A stretch of 32,396 nucleotides of DNA from Nanobdellota archaeon (GTDB lineage: Archaea > Nanobdellota > Nanobdellia > SCGC-AAA011-G17 > UBA489), in assembly GCA_030699455.1 (NCBI GenBank), contig JAUYMN010000005.1:1-32396 (forward strand), written 5' to 3'. Position 1 is the stretch's first letter; every line of letters begins with the position of its first letter. The notes beneath the pieces were generated by a model. The model ran no database searches. It worked only from the letters and a program-made list of their open reading frames with translations, and had not been told where the DNA came from. The position numbers and the translations under genes are program-made. Below are positions 14,864-24,288 of this stretch, piece after piece.

Positions 14864-15718
14864 TTAATTTCGCAGCACTTCATAAATAGAATCAAAAATG
14901 GGTTGATCAGTGGAAAAACTATAAAATCCGGCGCCAAAAGAACCGGCAATCCATTTTAATTTTGCATTGTGTTCATCCTTTCTTTTAAAATAAACTTTTT
15001 TAGCAACATTATCCATAAAAGCTCTTACAACTTCACTTGTTTCAAGATCTCTTAATTTCAAATCACCTTTAAGGTTCATCTTCTGTTCAACTTCATCCAA
15101 GACCTGTATTAATTTTATTTCACAATTTTTAAATCTTCCAAGACTTCTTTCAATTTCTTTAATATCATAAAAAAAATCACTGATGACAATAATCATACTC
15201 CTAGAGCCTATTTTTTTTACATAACCAACTAAAGATTCTTCAAAGTTACTCTTACCTTTGGCCTCTTTGGTCTTTAAATAATCTATTACCTTTACAAACT
15301 GTCTTTTGCCCCTTCTCGGAGTAAACATCTCCAAGCTGTCTGAAAACGTGCTTAAAACAAACTTTTCATTCTTTTTCATTGCCATGTATGCAAACGCAAG
15401 CCCAATCATAGAAGCATAATCAAACTTTTCAACTTTTCCAGAGGCATACCCCATTGATTTGCTTGAATCTATGATGATATGCACAGTAAGGCTTTTATCT
15501 TCTTCATATTTTTTTACATGTAACTTGTCCGTCCGTCCATACACTTTCCAGTCAATATCTCTAAAATCATCACCAGAAGAATATATTCTGTGATCTTTGA
15601 ACAGATTTCCCTTGCCAGTGTGGAAGCTCCTTCTTTCACCAATGTAATTGGAAGAAATCCTTTTTTGAATCAGCAGGCTCATTCTATCCAGATGTTTAAG
15701 AAAATCATCTTCAATCAT
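14864..15718 (-). CDS. DUF58 (vWA-like) protein, MoxR partner
   Basis: This 284-residue protein carries the DUF58 signature: a GDDFRDIDWKVYGRTDKL block, then VKKYEEDKSLTVHIIID. The MIDAS-like DSSKSM of a von Willebrand A fold follows at about residue 88. DUF58 proteins accompany MoxR ATPases and are thought to act as adaptors, with the MoxR-DUF58-vWA set serving in chaperone-like maturation of metal or membrane complexes. The start overlaps the moxR stop by 4 nt, making it the last gene of the operon. No membrane anchor is visible. The biological target is unknown in archaea. Confidence 0.9.
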   Translation of the reverse strand: MIEDDFLKHLDRMSLLIQKRISSNYIGERRSFHTGKGNLFKDHRIYSSGDDFRDIDWKVYGRTDKLHVKKYEEDKSLTVHIIIDSSKSMGYASGKVEKFDYASMIGLAFAYMAMKKNEKFVLSTFSDSLEMFTPRRGKRQFVKVIDYLKTKEAKGKSNFEESLVGYVKKIGSRSMIIVISDFFYDIKEIERSLGRFKNCEIKLIQVLDEVEQKMNLKGDLKLRDLETSEVVRAFMDNVAKKVYFKRKDEHNAKLKWIAGSFGAGFYSFSTDQPIFDSIYEVLRN

Positions 15719-16665
15719 TTTAAGAGATATTTAACTACATCATCTCCATCAAAATTATTTCTCTCAGCTTCAAAATTCAAAATAATTCTGTGCCTCAATA
15801 TAGGCAAGGCCATTTCTTTAATATCTTCTTTGCTAACATAATTTCTTCCCTCAATAAGCGCTTTTGCTTTTGCAGCCATTAACAAACCTATGCTTGCTCT
15901 CGGGCTTGCACCGTACTCAATTAATTCTTTGTGACTTCTTGTTTTTTGCACAAGTCTAACAACATAATCTTTTATATCATTTGCAACTGGAATTTTTCTT
16001 ACCATATTCTGCATCTGGATTATTGTATTTGCATTTAGGAGTGGTTTAAGCTCATCATTGCTTCTATTTTCTTCGGCATATCTGTTTAATATTTCAGCTT
16101 CAGCTTCTTTGCTTGGATAATCTGTCTTAATCTTAAATAAAAATCTGTCGCTCTGTGCTTCCGGCAACGGATAGGTACCCTCCTGCTCAATAGGATTTTG
16201 TGTAGCCAAAACAAAGAATGGCTGATCCATTTTAAAAACCTGCGTGCCAACTGTAACCTGCTTCTCCTGCATCGCTTCAAGAAGGGCGCTTTGTGTTTTT
16301 GGCGTTGCCCTGTTTATCTCATCCATCAAAACCATATTTGCAAATAGCGGTCCTTTCTGAAATACAAAATCTCTCTTGCCATTCATTTCTTCTAGGACAT
16401 ATGTTCCAATAATATCTGATGGCATTAAATCAGGAGTTCCCTGTATTCTGCTGAAACTTAAATTCATAAGCTTGGCTAAAGTGTTTACTGTAAGTGTTTT
16501 AGCCAGTCCAGGATAACCTTCCAACAATGCATTTGCTCCACATAAGATAGAAATTATAACTTGCTTTAAAACATCTTCCTGACCAACAACAATATACTCT
16601 GCATGGTCAAGAACCTCATCAACAATTCTTTTTACATCTTGGACAGATTTTATATTTGAATCCAT
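15715..16665 (-). CDS. MoxR-family AAA+ ATPase
   Basis: This 316-residue MoxR ATPase has Walker A-like GYPGLAKT (about residue 40), a sensor region LMPSDIIGTYV, Walker B VLMDEINRA and the family segment ALLEAMQEKQVTVG. This is followed by ATQNPIEQEGTYPLPEAQSDRF and a C-terminal lid (GASPRASIGLL). All ATPase residues appear intact. MoxR proteins work with vWA proteins to remodel or insert metal cofactors into target complexes. It overlaps the DUF58 gene and follows a membrane-protein gene by 48 nt within a minus-strand operon. Confidence 0.95.
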   Translation of the reverse strand: MDSNIKSVQDVKRIVDEVLDHAEYIVVGQEDVLKQVIISILCGANALLEGYPGLAKTLTVNTLAKLMNLSFSRIQGTPDLMPSDIIGTYVLEEMNGKRDFVFQKGPLFANMVLMDEINRATPKTQSALLEAMQEKQVTVGTQVFKMDQPFFVLATQNPIEQEGTYPLPEAQSDRFLFKIKTDYPSKEAEAEILNRYAEENRSNDELKPLLNANTIIQMQNMVRKIPVANDIKDYVVRLVQKTRSHKELIEYGASPRASIGLLMAAKAKALIEGRNYVSKEDIKEMALPILRHRIILNFEAERNNFDGDDVVKYLLK

Positions 16666-16713
16666 TTAACATACTCCTCACTGCAACCCATCACCCCGCA
16701 ACTAACAAAAATT

Positions 16714-17493
16714 TCACTGTTTATTAAGATTATTGTAAAAGTTCTCTACTATTTCCATCTCATCTACATTTATACTTTCACTGTATGAAGAATCCTGTTT
16801 TCCACCAATCACGCCAGTGAATTTCTTGCCGTTAGAACTGCCTTCTCCAAGTTCGCCATTTTTGTCAAGATCCAGCTCATTTGCTTCAGTAGCTAATTCA
16901 AACTCAAGTTCCCTTTTTCCTACATTGATATCACTTTCTTCCCCATATATATCACCAGTTTTTCTTCCAGGAGTATTGCTTTCATCATCAAGAAACAGCC
17001 CAGTAATTCCACTGATACCCCTATCAAATCCGTCAGATTTTACGGCACTAACAAGATTAAATCCACTAAACTGCATGTAGAATATCAACATACCAATGGC
17101 AAAAATACCACCAACCCTTTTTAATGTTCTCTTGCCACTAAGTAAATCATAAATTCCAACGAAACCAATTTTCTCAGCAACTTCCAAGTTTAATCTTTCT
17201 ATTATTTCATTTGTTCTTTCAGAATTATCAGATGCAGTCCTAAGCTGCCATTCAAGATCAGGTATTTTCTTCTCAATTTCTCCCAAACTGGCTTTCTTTG
17301 CAGATTTAAGGAATCCAAAGACAAGATAACCCCCACCTATGATTATTGAATACATGAAGGATATGCCAAATAAAAGTAGCGCACCAGATACTATCAGGCT
17401 GATTAATATGCTGTCCAAAAAACAATCAAAGAACTTAGTATAAACAAGCCCCCTTTTCAAACGGGAGATATCCCCCCTAATATTTACCATCAT
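16714..17493 (-). CDS. Membrane protein of the MoxR/vWA operon
   Basis: This protein of about 260 residues has two N-terminal transmembrane helices (SILISLIVSGALLLFGIS and a second, ending in VFGFL). A short helical cytoplasmic-type segment with EKKIPDLEWQLRTASDN follows, then a third membrane helix (GGIFAIGMLIFYMQFSGF), then an acidic Gly/Asp/Glu-rich tail. The EWQLRTA block recalls DUF4175-like or BatD-associated proteins often found in MoxR operons, but this is weak. I prefer ATG 17493, which shares one base with the upstream stop (TAATG), over the track's TTG at 17511. The acidic tail should lie outside the membrane and may bind partners or metal. Confidence 0.7.
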   Translation of the reverse strand: MMVNIRGDISRLKRGLVYTKFFDCFLDSILISLIVSGALLLFGISFMYSIIIGGGYLVFGFLKSAKKASLGEIEKKIPDLEWQLRTASDNSERTNEIIERLNLEVAEKIGFVGIYDLLSGKRTLKRVGGIFAIGMLIFYMQFSGFNLVSAVKSDGFDRGISGITGLFLDDESNTPGRKTGDIYGEESDINVGKRELEFELATEANELDLDKNGELGEGSSNGKKFTGVIGGKQDSSYSESINVDEMEIVENFYNNLNKQ

Positions 17494-18059
17494 TACAAGT
17501 ATGGTGAACAAACACTCAAACTCATGTCAATATCGCCATTGTCATCAGTTATGCATAGCTTGTATGCATCAACAAGTTCCCTCTGAGTAATCAAATCATC
17601 TTCTAATCCTTTAATTTGGCTTTTTAGCTCCTTAATATCTCCGTCAAGCTCGGTTTTTTCTTTTTTTAAAATATCATTAATATCTTTAAGGTCATCATTC
17701 TCTTTGTTTAGTTCACTTTCACTATTCTTTTTTTCCTCTACCTTTTGTGCTAGGTCATTAACATTACCACTCAAATTTTCCAGTTCAGAAGTTTTCAATG
17801 CAAGCTGGTCACTCAAGACCTGATTACCTTTTTCCAATGAACTGACCCTTGAAAAATACACAAAAACGCCGGCAACCAAAACAATAACAAGCACCAAAGA
17901 AACAACCTTCAGCCCATTGCCACTTTTGTGGACATGCCTGACATCATAATCACCTTTTTTTTCAAACTGCAAACCACTCTCTTTCAGCTTTGTGAGCTCC
18001 TTGTTAACTCTCTCCAAATCTTTTTCTCTTTTTTTTGCTCTCCACTCTTCTATGCCCAT
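17493..18059 (-). CDS. Single-pass membrane coiled-coil protein
   Basis: This 188-residue protein has a basic cytoplasmic N-terminus (about residues 1-48), one transmembrane helix (VVSLVLVIVLVAGVFVYF) and a long coiled coil (about residues 72-160) rich in Glu, Lys, Leu and Asp. The C-terminus carries two Cys (YKLCITDDNG and LSVCSPYL). The coil should face outside and could be a scaffold for the vWA proteins of this operon. There is no named family. It ends one base into the next start codon and lies 26 nt after the large vWA gene. Confidence 0.7.
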   Translation of the reverse strand: MGIEEWRAKKREKDLERVNKELTKLKESGLQFEKKGDYDVRHVHKSGNGLKVVSLVLVIVLVAGVFVYFSRVSSLEKGNQVLSDQLALKTSELENLSGNVNDLAQKVEEKKNSESELNKENDDLKDINDILKKEKTELDGDIKELKSQIKGLEDDLITQRELVDAYKLCITDDNGDIDMSLSVCSPYL

Positions 18060-18085
18060 GATGTTTATTTCAAAATAAATCCAGT

Positions 18086-20386
18086 TTAAATATTTTTGCG
18101 TTCCTGAATAGTCCTAAGCCACACATCCATTATAAAAATAATCATGGCAAGGGCAATAAACGGCCATATAAACAATTCCTCATCCACGCTTAAAACATTG
18201 GCCTTTTCTTTAAGATAATTTGAAATATCTCCAAGCTCTTCAGCCCCGCTGAATATTTTCCCGCCACTTATATGAACAATATTCTCCAGTTCTTCATTAA
18301 TTCCCAAGAATTCAAATTCATCATTATAATTTACATCATATTTATCATCTCCAAAATCATAAAATCCAGGACTTTCAGCACGAGTCAAAGCCATATACGC
18401 CCCATCAGCCCTCTTTTCAAACTTTAGATTGCTTCCAGAAGGTTTCTCTCCTTTTATTATGAGCCTGATATCCTCACCAACCCTTGCATTTTCAACAGAG
18501 AAAAAATATGGTTTTTTTCTTTCGGCATCTCCAGCACCCCAACTTATAATTCTGCTAACTAATTTTGAGTCCTGTCCTTTATACATATCTCCTGCCCAAA
18601 AATCTCCATTGTCTGTTGAAAGAACGGCAATTCTCCCAAGCCCCTGTCTCCATACACTTAGAACAGGATCACCCTTGCCAGAGGTAACTAAAAGCTGAGC
18701 AGAATTTTTTGGCAAAACTTGGTTAGTTCCATAAACATCCCCAGTAATCACCATTTTCTCAGTTATGAAATGTTTTGCATCTTCAATCTTTAACCCAGAA
18801 GAATCAGCCTTCGTTTCCTCAGGATCACCAAATTCAAATGCCAGCTGATGTGCCTGACTTGCCAGATAATATTGCCCTCCGGTGAAATCACTGATTCTTT
18901 CTAAAACTGAGTTTGGATTGTTTCCCACACCAACAGAATAGATTTTAACACCATTATCAAACGCGTTATTAATAATAGGCATCCAATCTCCCTGGCTTGC
19001 ACCGTCACTAATTAATATTATATTTTTTCCACCACCCTTCCCATTTAGCATCTCAAGGGCAGTGTTTATCCCAGCACCAATATTGGTGTATCCCTCGGCT
19101 TTAAGTGATGCAATTTTGCTTTTTATTTCAGTCTTATCTTTGTCTTCAAGAAGTCCAAGTTCTTCAATAACAACACCATCTGAGCTGAATGCAACAGCAC
19201 CAAGGTTATGCTGATCCGCAATATTATCCACAACACTCATCGCAAGAGCCTTCGCAACTTCTGCTCCTGTACTCACACCATAATCCGTACCAGTACTGCT
19301 TGATATATCAATAACAATTACTACATTTACATTACCTGATTTTTTCCCGACACCTTCAACTTTCACAGGAAGCAAATCTTCAAAATCACTTCCAGAATAT
19401 CCGCCATATTCAAAAGAATTCTTTCCACCAACAACAACAAGACCATTTCCATTTTCCACATAAGACTTTAACAGTTTTACATTATTTTCAATCTCAGAGA
19501 TACCCCTGTTGTCAATGACGACTGCATGATATCTATCAAGATTGTATAATCCACCAATACTAACATCATATAACTTAAGCAGTGTCTGATGTAGTGGACT
19601 CCCTTCTCCCCCAACCAGCAATATTTTTGGCTTCTCAACAACCTTCAGGCTGTGGTAATAAACATTGTTTTCTTCAAAGAAGTCCTTATCTAAAATTCTT
19701 GCAGTAATCTCATGGTACCCTTCACTGAATTTAGTAGTATATTCAAGATTTGTAGAGCTTCCACCCATAACCTCTTTCCCATCAACAAGCAGTTCCAAAA
19801 TTCTTTCAGAATCATCTGTGCCATCCACAAAAACATTGAATGTAGCTTCGCTGTTAGAGCCAACCTTTGATGGGCCAACAATAGAAACAGAGTAATCATC
19901 TTCTTCAGGCTCTTTTTTCAGAAGGCTTATGCTGAGATTTTCTATGACTGCAATTTCTTTTGCTTTCTCCAACAGCTCTCCATCATTAACATTCCCATCA
20001 CTTAGCAGCACAATATTCTTTCCATCTTTCATAGATGAAATTAAAGCATCCCCTACATTGGAAACCAAACCTTCTCCAAAAACATCAAAATTAACTCTTC
20101 CATTTCCCTTTAGCTTGTCATAAACAGTTTGTCCAAGATTTTCACCAAACACATCATAGGATGAACTGTTATCTTCTAGAACTGCCAGTTTTGATACCCC
20201 TCCACCAAACATATTAAATGGAGAGTATAATCCTGCAAGTGCAAGCACCAACATTAGTAAGATAATACTTCTTGTAAAAAACAACCTTTTATTTGTATGC
20301 ATCAATACAAGCATGACCAGTAGTACCACTAATATCAAAGTAAGATATCCAGGTGATACAAAATAATTGTTCAGGAAATCAAACAT
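18086..20386 (-). CDS. Large membrane vWA protein with GATase1-like domain
   Basis: This 766-residue membrane protein has two N-terminal helices (about 13-52). An extracytoplasmic region with a Rossmann-like segment (VVVGGKNSFEYGGYSG) follows, as in the glutamine-amidotransferase-like half of related vWA proteins. A full vWA domain starts at VVIVIDISSST, with the MIDAS at Asp360, and includes SDGASQGDW and FTGGQYYLA. A final helix (WPFIALAMIIFIMDVWLR) anchors the C-terminus. A second, N-terminal vWA-like or Rossmann part is suggested by IVLLSDGNVNDGE. It overlaps the BatA-like gene by 8 nt. The architecture matches archaeal and bacterial vWA proteins linked to MoxR; ligand and function are unknown. 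Confidence 0.87.
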   Translation of the reverse strand: MFDFLNNYFVSPGYLTLILVVLLVMLVLMHTNKRLFFTRSIILLMLVLALAGLYSPFNMFGGGVSKLAVLEDNSSSYDVFGENLGQTVYDKLKGNGRVNFDVFGEGLVSNVGDALISSMKDGKNIVLLSDGNVNDGELLEKAKEIAVIENLSISLLKKEPEEDDYSVSIVGPSKVGSNSEATFNVFVDGTDDSERILELLVDGKEVMGGSSTNLEYTTKFSEGYHEITARILDKDFFEENNVYYHSLKVVEKPKILLVGGEGSPLHQTLLKLYDVSIGGLYNLDRYHAVVIDNRGISEIENNVKLLKSYVENGNGLVVVGGKNSFEYGGYSGSDFEDLLPVKVEGVGKKSGNVNVVIVIDISSSTGTDYGVSTGAEVAKALAMSVVDNIADQHNLGAVAFSSDGVVIEELGLLEDKDKTEIKSKIASLKAEGYTNIGAGINTALEMLNGKGGGKNIILISDGASQGDWMPIINNAFDNGVKIYSVGVGNNPNSVLERISDFTGGQYYLASQAHQLAFEFGDPEETKADSSGLKIEDAKHFITEKMVITGDVYGTNQVLPKNSAQLLVTSGKGDPVLSVWRQGLGRIAVLSTDNGDFWAGDMYKGQDSKLVSRIISWGAGDAERKKPYFFSVENARVGEDIRLIIKGEKPSGSNLKFEKRADGAYMALTRAESPGFYDFGDDKYDVNYNDEFEFLGINEELENIVHISGGKIFSGAEELGDISNYLKEKANVLSVDEELFIWPFIALAMIIFIMDVWLRTIQERKNI

Positions 20387-22178
20387 GGTAGGTCTCGCTC
20401 CTTAATTTTTTATTTCCGACAATCCACTCTATTATAACAAGAATCATTGCAGTAATAATAAGCCATTCCCATATACTTTTTTTTACTAATTCATCTTTAT
20501 TGATAACAGATATATTTTCACCTTCACCACTAGTAGCACTTTCTTCAAGACTAGACTCTCTTTCATTCAGAAGATTTGCAGAATATATCCTGCCTTCAAT
20601 TTTATAAAAGCCCGCCTCATCAAATAATATAATATTACTTTTCATGTTTCTTCCTGATGGTTTTTCAAATGAAACCTCATCTCCGAAGGATATTGTGCTT
20701 CCAGTAAGGAGATTCATGGTGCCAATACTCCTCACACCACCAAGATGTTTTACAAACCTTGTCCAAAATAGCGGATAATCTGGCCTGTTTTGGAATCCCT
20801 CATTCTCATTAGGAATCCCATAGTAACCTATCAATCCACTGCCAGATGGTTGCACCATAATCAAAGGCTGATCTCCAGAAGTAACATAAACTCCGTCGCA
20901 TTTTCCTTGACATTTTATCTGTCGGACAGTATCCTGCCTTCCAAAATCAAGCCCCTGCGTAAATGATGCATCAGTGGTTATTGAAGAATCCCCTCCTCTT
21001 ACTTCGCTTCCGATATCAAAATTCAGCAGTCCTGCATAATTGCCAGATATGCCATCTTCAGCAAAGACAATTATGCTTTTCCCGGAGTTCAATTCTTCAC
21101 TTAGCATTTCTGAGAGCTTGCTGTTTATGCTCTTGATTTCACTTAAAATATAAACATCGTAATTACCTTTTTTTGCACTGCTTGGATTCTTCACGGAAAG
21201 GTCTATCTCACTTGATGCCTCAAGTGCAGCTTGAAGGTATTTGTTTTCTCCGCCAGTTATCAAAAGAACTTTTGCATTTTCATCCTGCTGGTTTGAAATG
21301 TGAACATTGTTATCCCCTCTAATTTCATCATCCAAAAGAAGCTTAATAGTGCTACTTCCAAAGACAGTATCAAACTTATAGCTATAGGTCTCACCTTCAT
21401 TAAGAGTAATAACTTCATTTTTTCCATCATAGTTAATAGATACCTCTTTATTGCCACAGCAAAAATTCTTTACTACTGCAACACCATTTGTCTTTCCAAG
21501 AATTAATGAGATAAATCCAGCATTATCTTTGTTTTTTGTATTGATATTTATAAGATTAACAGGAATGCCCATGTCTTTTATGGTCTTTATTTCCCCATCA
21601 ATGTTTTCACCTTCAGTTTCTAAAAAGTCACTTATAACTACTATTGCTTTATCGCCAGAAACATCTTCTGCAATTTCCCTTGCAGCTTTCAGGCTTTCCG
21701 TTATAGCAGATCCAGTATCCTTTTCCGTCAGGCCTTTTATCTCCTTTCTTGCTTGATTTTCATCACCCTCTTCAAGAAGGATATTTGGCTTGCTTCCAAC
21801 GAGGATTATTGTGTTTTTATCGCCTATGTTGTTAAGTGCAGACTCTTTTAGATTATCAAATTTATTTCCACTAATGCTTGCACTTGTATCAAGAACCAAA
21901 ACAACAGTGCCACTGCTAACATTGCTCACAGTTATATATGGCGCGGCAAAAAATAATGCTATCAATCCAAGGATTAATATTTGCAACAACAACAACCAGT
22001 CCTTTATCATTCTCCTGAAAAATCCAGATTTGCTTTTGAATTCCCTTGACTTGTTTAGAAAAATGAGGGAAGGAATAACAACCTCTTTTGGTTTTGGTCT
22101 TATGAAATAAAGAATAATAAATGGCAGTAATGCCAATAGCCCAAATAATCCTACCAAGTTGCCAATGCCAATATTCAT
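20379..22178 (-). CDS. BatA-like membrane vWA protein
   Basis: This 599-residue protein begins with the BatA/aerotolerance N-terminal layout: two helices flanking a P-x-P-x-x-(V/I)-x-(I/V)-P-S-L-x-F-L segment (RPKPKEVVIPSLIFLNKS), then a vWA domain with MIDAS DTSAS near residue 93 and VVISDFLETEG. A long extracytoplasmic region and a C-terminal helix (WEWLIITAMILVIIEWIVG) follow. It is the first gene of the operon. A box TATTTAAG is about 27 nt before its ATG, so it has its own leaderless promoter downstream of the winged-helix gene. Its role is likely to organise a MoxR-driven membrane complex. Confidence 0.88.
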   Translation of the reverse strand: MNIGIGNLVGLFGLLALLPFIILYFIRPKPKEVVIPSLIFLNKSREFKSKSGFFRRMIKDWLLLLQILILGLIALFFAAPYITVSNVSSGTVVLVLDTSASISGNKFDNLKESALNNIGDKNTIILVGSKPNILLEEGDENQARKEIKGLTEKDTGSAITESLKAAREIAEDVSGDKAIVVISDFLETEGENIDGEIKTIKDMGIPVNLININTKNKDNAGFISLILGKTNGVAVVKNFCCGNKEVSINYDGKNEVITLNEGETYSYKFDTVFGSSTIKLLLDDEIRGDNNVHISNQQDENAKVLLITGGENKYLQAALEASSEIDLSVKNPSSAKKGNYDVYILSEIKSINSKLSEMLSEELNSGKSIIVFAEDGISGNYAGLLNFDIGSEVRGGDSSITTDASFTQGLDFGRQDTVRQIKCQGKCDGVYVTSGDQPLIMVQPSGSGLIGYYGIPNENEGFQNRPDYPLFWTRFVKHLGGVRSIGTMNLLTGSTISFGDEVSFEKPSGRNMKSNIILFDEAGFYKIEGRIYSANLLNERESSLEESATSGEGENISVINKDELVKKSIWEWLIITAMILVIIEWIVGNKKLRSETYHV

Positions 22179-22250
22179 GAGTAAATAAAATTTTTACAAC
22201 TTAAATAAATATAGAAACAACAGTAAATATTAATATAGTAAATAAAAAAA

Positions 22251-22526
22251 TTAGAGTATATCTCTAATCTTTTCTATGTGCTCAGCCACCCTATGACCCG
22301 TATCAGTAAGCTTGATTGTTTTTATTCTGCCATTCTTTGCAAACTCTACTAACTTAGCAGTTTCCATTTCCTGGAGAATCTTTACCGCATGGCTGTAAGT
22401 ACAGTCTACTTCCTTTGCCAGCACTGAGCCATATCTGCTCTTGTTGCTATTCCGTAAAGCTACCAACATCATTGCTGGTTTTGATCTAAAGAAAACTTCA
22501 AAAATTTCCTTTTCAGTCTTTTTCAT
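22251..22526 (-). CDS. Winged-helix transcriptional regulator
   Basis: This 91-residue protein has a MarR/TrmB-like winged helix: VLAKEVDCTYSHAVKILQEM as helix-turn-helix and LVEFAKNGRIKTIKLTDTGH as wing and last strand. It is a DNA-binding domain without a ligand domain. Unlike its neighbours it has a Shine-Dalgarno-like GGGGGGAG 6 nt before the ATG and a TATA-like TTTAAATAGG some 90 nt upstream, which predicts a leader of about 60 nt. Its place just before the MoxR/vWA operon suggests it controls that operon or itself; this is not proven. Confidence 0.8.
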   Translation of the reverse strand: MKKTEKEIFEVFFRSKPAMMLVALRNSNKSRYGSVLAKEVDCTYSHAVKILQEMETAKLVEFAKNGRIKTIKLTDTGHRVAEHIEKIRDIL

Positions 22527-22681
22527 TAATTGCTCCCCCCGTTAAAATTTTGAAAATGTGAATTTTATTCTCAATTTTCCTTATGTCAACTTTATTTTTT
22601 TCAGTCCTATTTAAACCTTTGCTTCCAATAGTATACATTTGAGACTATATTTAAATAGTAATGGAGAAAACCAAAAAGGCT

Positions 22682-22689
22682 TTATATAT
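22682..22689 (+). promoter_or_regulatory. TATA box that fixes the serS start
   Basis: TTTATATA starts exactly 26 nt before the ATG at 22708. This shows that the ORF-track start at 22639 lies upstream of the promoter and cannot be the real one. Confidence 0.6.
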
Positions 22690-22707
22690 TCTCCTCAAAA
22701 TTTATGT

Positions 22708-23979
22708 ATGCTAGACATTAAATTTATCGTTGAAAATTCAAATTTAGTAAAGGACAATTTAAAAAAGAGATTTAAAAAAGACAGGATATGGATGATTGAT
22801 GAGCTTGTGAAAGATTATGAGCATCAAAAAATATTGCAGAAGAAGGTAGAAGACATCCGCGCAAGAAGAAATTATATTTCTAAGGAAATAAATCAGCTGA
22901 AAAAGAAAAAGCAGGATGTTTCAAAACAGCTTAAAGAAGCATCATCTATCCCACAGAAACTGGCTGAATTCGAAGAGGATTTGGAATTGCTCAGGGAAAA
23001 GATAAATGAGAAGATGCTGCAGATTCCAAACATGCTTCACGAAAAAGTTCCAATTGGGGAAGATGCTTCAAAAAATCAGGAAGTAAAAAAAATAGGCACT
23101 CCCAAAAAGTTTTCTTATGAGCTTGTTAATCATGAAGACCTTGCAGAAAAACTTAACATTGCAGATTTTGATGCAGGAAGAACAGTTTCCGGACAGGGAT
23201 TTAATTATATATTTGGAGAACTTGCACAGTTAGATAATGCACTTCAAAGATATGGAATAGACTTTCTCATAAAAAAAGGTTTTACGCTGGTAGTTCCCCC
23301 GCTTATGTTAAATAAAAAATATTTGTCAGGAACAGTTAACCTTGCAGACTTCGAAGAAGTAATATACAAAATAGAAAATGAGGATTTATTTTTAATTGGC
23401 ACAGCAGAAAATCCATTGGTCGCAATGCTCCATAACAAAACACTAAACACAAAAGATCTGCCAATAAAATTATGTGCAGTTACGCCATGCTTCAGGAAGG
23501 AAATAGGTGGTCATGGCGTGGATTCAAAAGGATTATTTAGGATGCATCAGTTCAACAAGGTTGAGCAGGTAATGCTGACCGCCCCAAAAGATTCATTCAA
23601 GGAGCTGGAAAACCTGCAGAAAATCTCAGAGGATTTTTTTAAGAGTCTTGAAATACCCATAAGGGTTATTGAAATATGCTCAGGAGATCTAGGAGACAAA
23701 CAAGCAAGGCAGTATGATATTGAGGCATGGTTCCCAAGACAAAAAGCTTACAAGGAAGTTACCTCTGCAAGCAGTTGCACAGATTACCAGTCAAGAAAAT
23801 TAAATATAAAACTTGCAGATGAAAATGATTATGTCCATATTTTGAATAACACAATGGTTGCAACTTCAAGAGCAATGGTTGCGATTCTTGAAAACTTTCA
23901 ACAAAAAGATGGCTCAGTAAAAGTACCAAAGGTATTGCATAAATACTTAAATTTCACAGAAATCAAGTCAAAAAATTAA
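22708..23979 (+). CDS. serS: Serine--tRNA ligase
   Basis: This is a class II aminoacyl-tRNA synthetase of 423 residues that charges tRNA-Ser. The N-terminal tRNA-binding domain holds a long antiparallel coiled coil (about residues 30-100, with KISKEINQ... rich in Lys and Glu). Motif 2 is CFRKEIGGHGVDSKGLFRMH and motif 3 is MVATSRAMVAILENFQ, followed by VPKVLHKYL. This is the common (bacterial-type) SerRS, not the rare methanogen type. The start was moved to ATG 22708 because of the TATA box; the first residues then read MLDIKFIVENSNLVKDNL, the usual SerRS beginning. Its 3' end overlaps the convergent gene by 4 nt. Confidence 0.96.
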   Translation: MLDIKFIVENSNLVKDNLKKRFKKDRIWMIDELVKDYEHQKILQKKVEDIRARRNYISKEINQLKKKKQDVSKQLKEASSIPQKLAEFEEDLELLREKINEKMLQIPNMLHEKVPIGEDASKNQEVKKIGTPKKFSYELVNHEDLAEKLNIADFDAGRTVSGQGFNYIFGELAQLDNALQRYGIDFLIKKGFTLVVPPLMLNKKYLSGTVNLADFEEVIYKIENEDLFLIGTAENPLVAMLHNKTLNTKDLPIKLCAVTPCFRKEIGGHGVDSKGLFRMHQFNKVEQVMLTAPKDSFKELENLQKISEDFFKSLEIPIRVIEICSGDLGDKQARQYDIEAWFPRQKAYKEVTSASSCTDYQSRKLNIKLADENDYVHILNNTMVATSRAMVAILENFQQKDGSVKVPKVLHKYLNFTEIKSKN

Positions 23980-24209
23980 GCAGTACGAACAAATCTATTT
24001 TCACTTACACGATACTTTGCATTACATTCTTCAGAGCATTTGATAACAAAATTTAACAAGGTTTTACTATCAACTTCTATTACAAAAGGAGATAATTTTC
24101 TAAAGCTACCTATGTCTTTTACCCTCCCACTGTTTCCAAGAACGCTTTTTATTCTTTTATTCATCCATTTAACAATGGCCTTGTCTTTGAATTCAATAAT
24201 GTAACTCAT
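23976..24209 (-). CDS. Hypothetical small protein
   Basis: This 77-residue protein is unrecognised. It looks like a compact alpha/beta domain (MSYIIEFKDKAIVKWMNKRIK, VIEVDSKTLLNFVI) with two Cys in CSEECNAKY, and is basic overall. It has a good reverse-strand TATA box (CTTATATATT) about 27 nt before the ATG, which is evidence that it is expressed. It is divergent from topA and convergent with serS, overlapping the serS stop by 4 nt. Confidence 0.55.
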   Translation of the reverse strand: MSYIIEFKDKAIVKWMNKRIKSVLGNSGRVKDIGSFRKLSPFVIEVDSKTLLNFVIKCSEECNAKYRVSENRFVRTA

Positions 24210-24288
24210 AAAATTAAGAATAAACCATAATATATAAGTTTTATTAATCCAAAATTTTTATAAACTCTATCCAAATTATCCAAAATAT

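Noticed and set aside
18086-22178. Numerous plus-strand ORFs antisense to the vWA genes (for example 21790-22110)
   Set aside because: They are shadows of strongly coding minus-strand genes with clear domains and overlapping operon structure.
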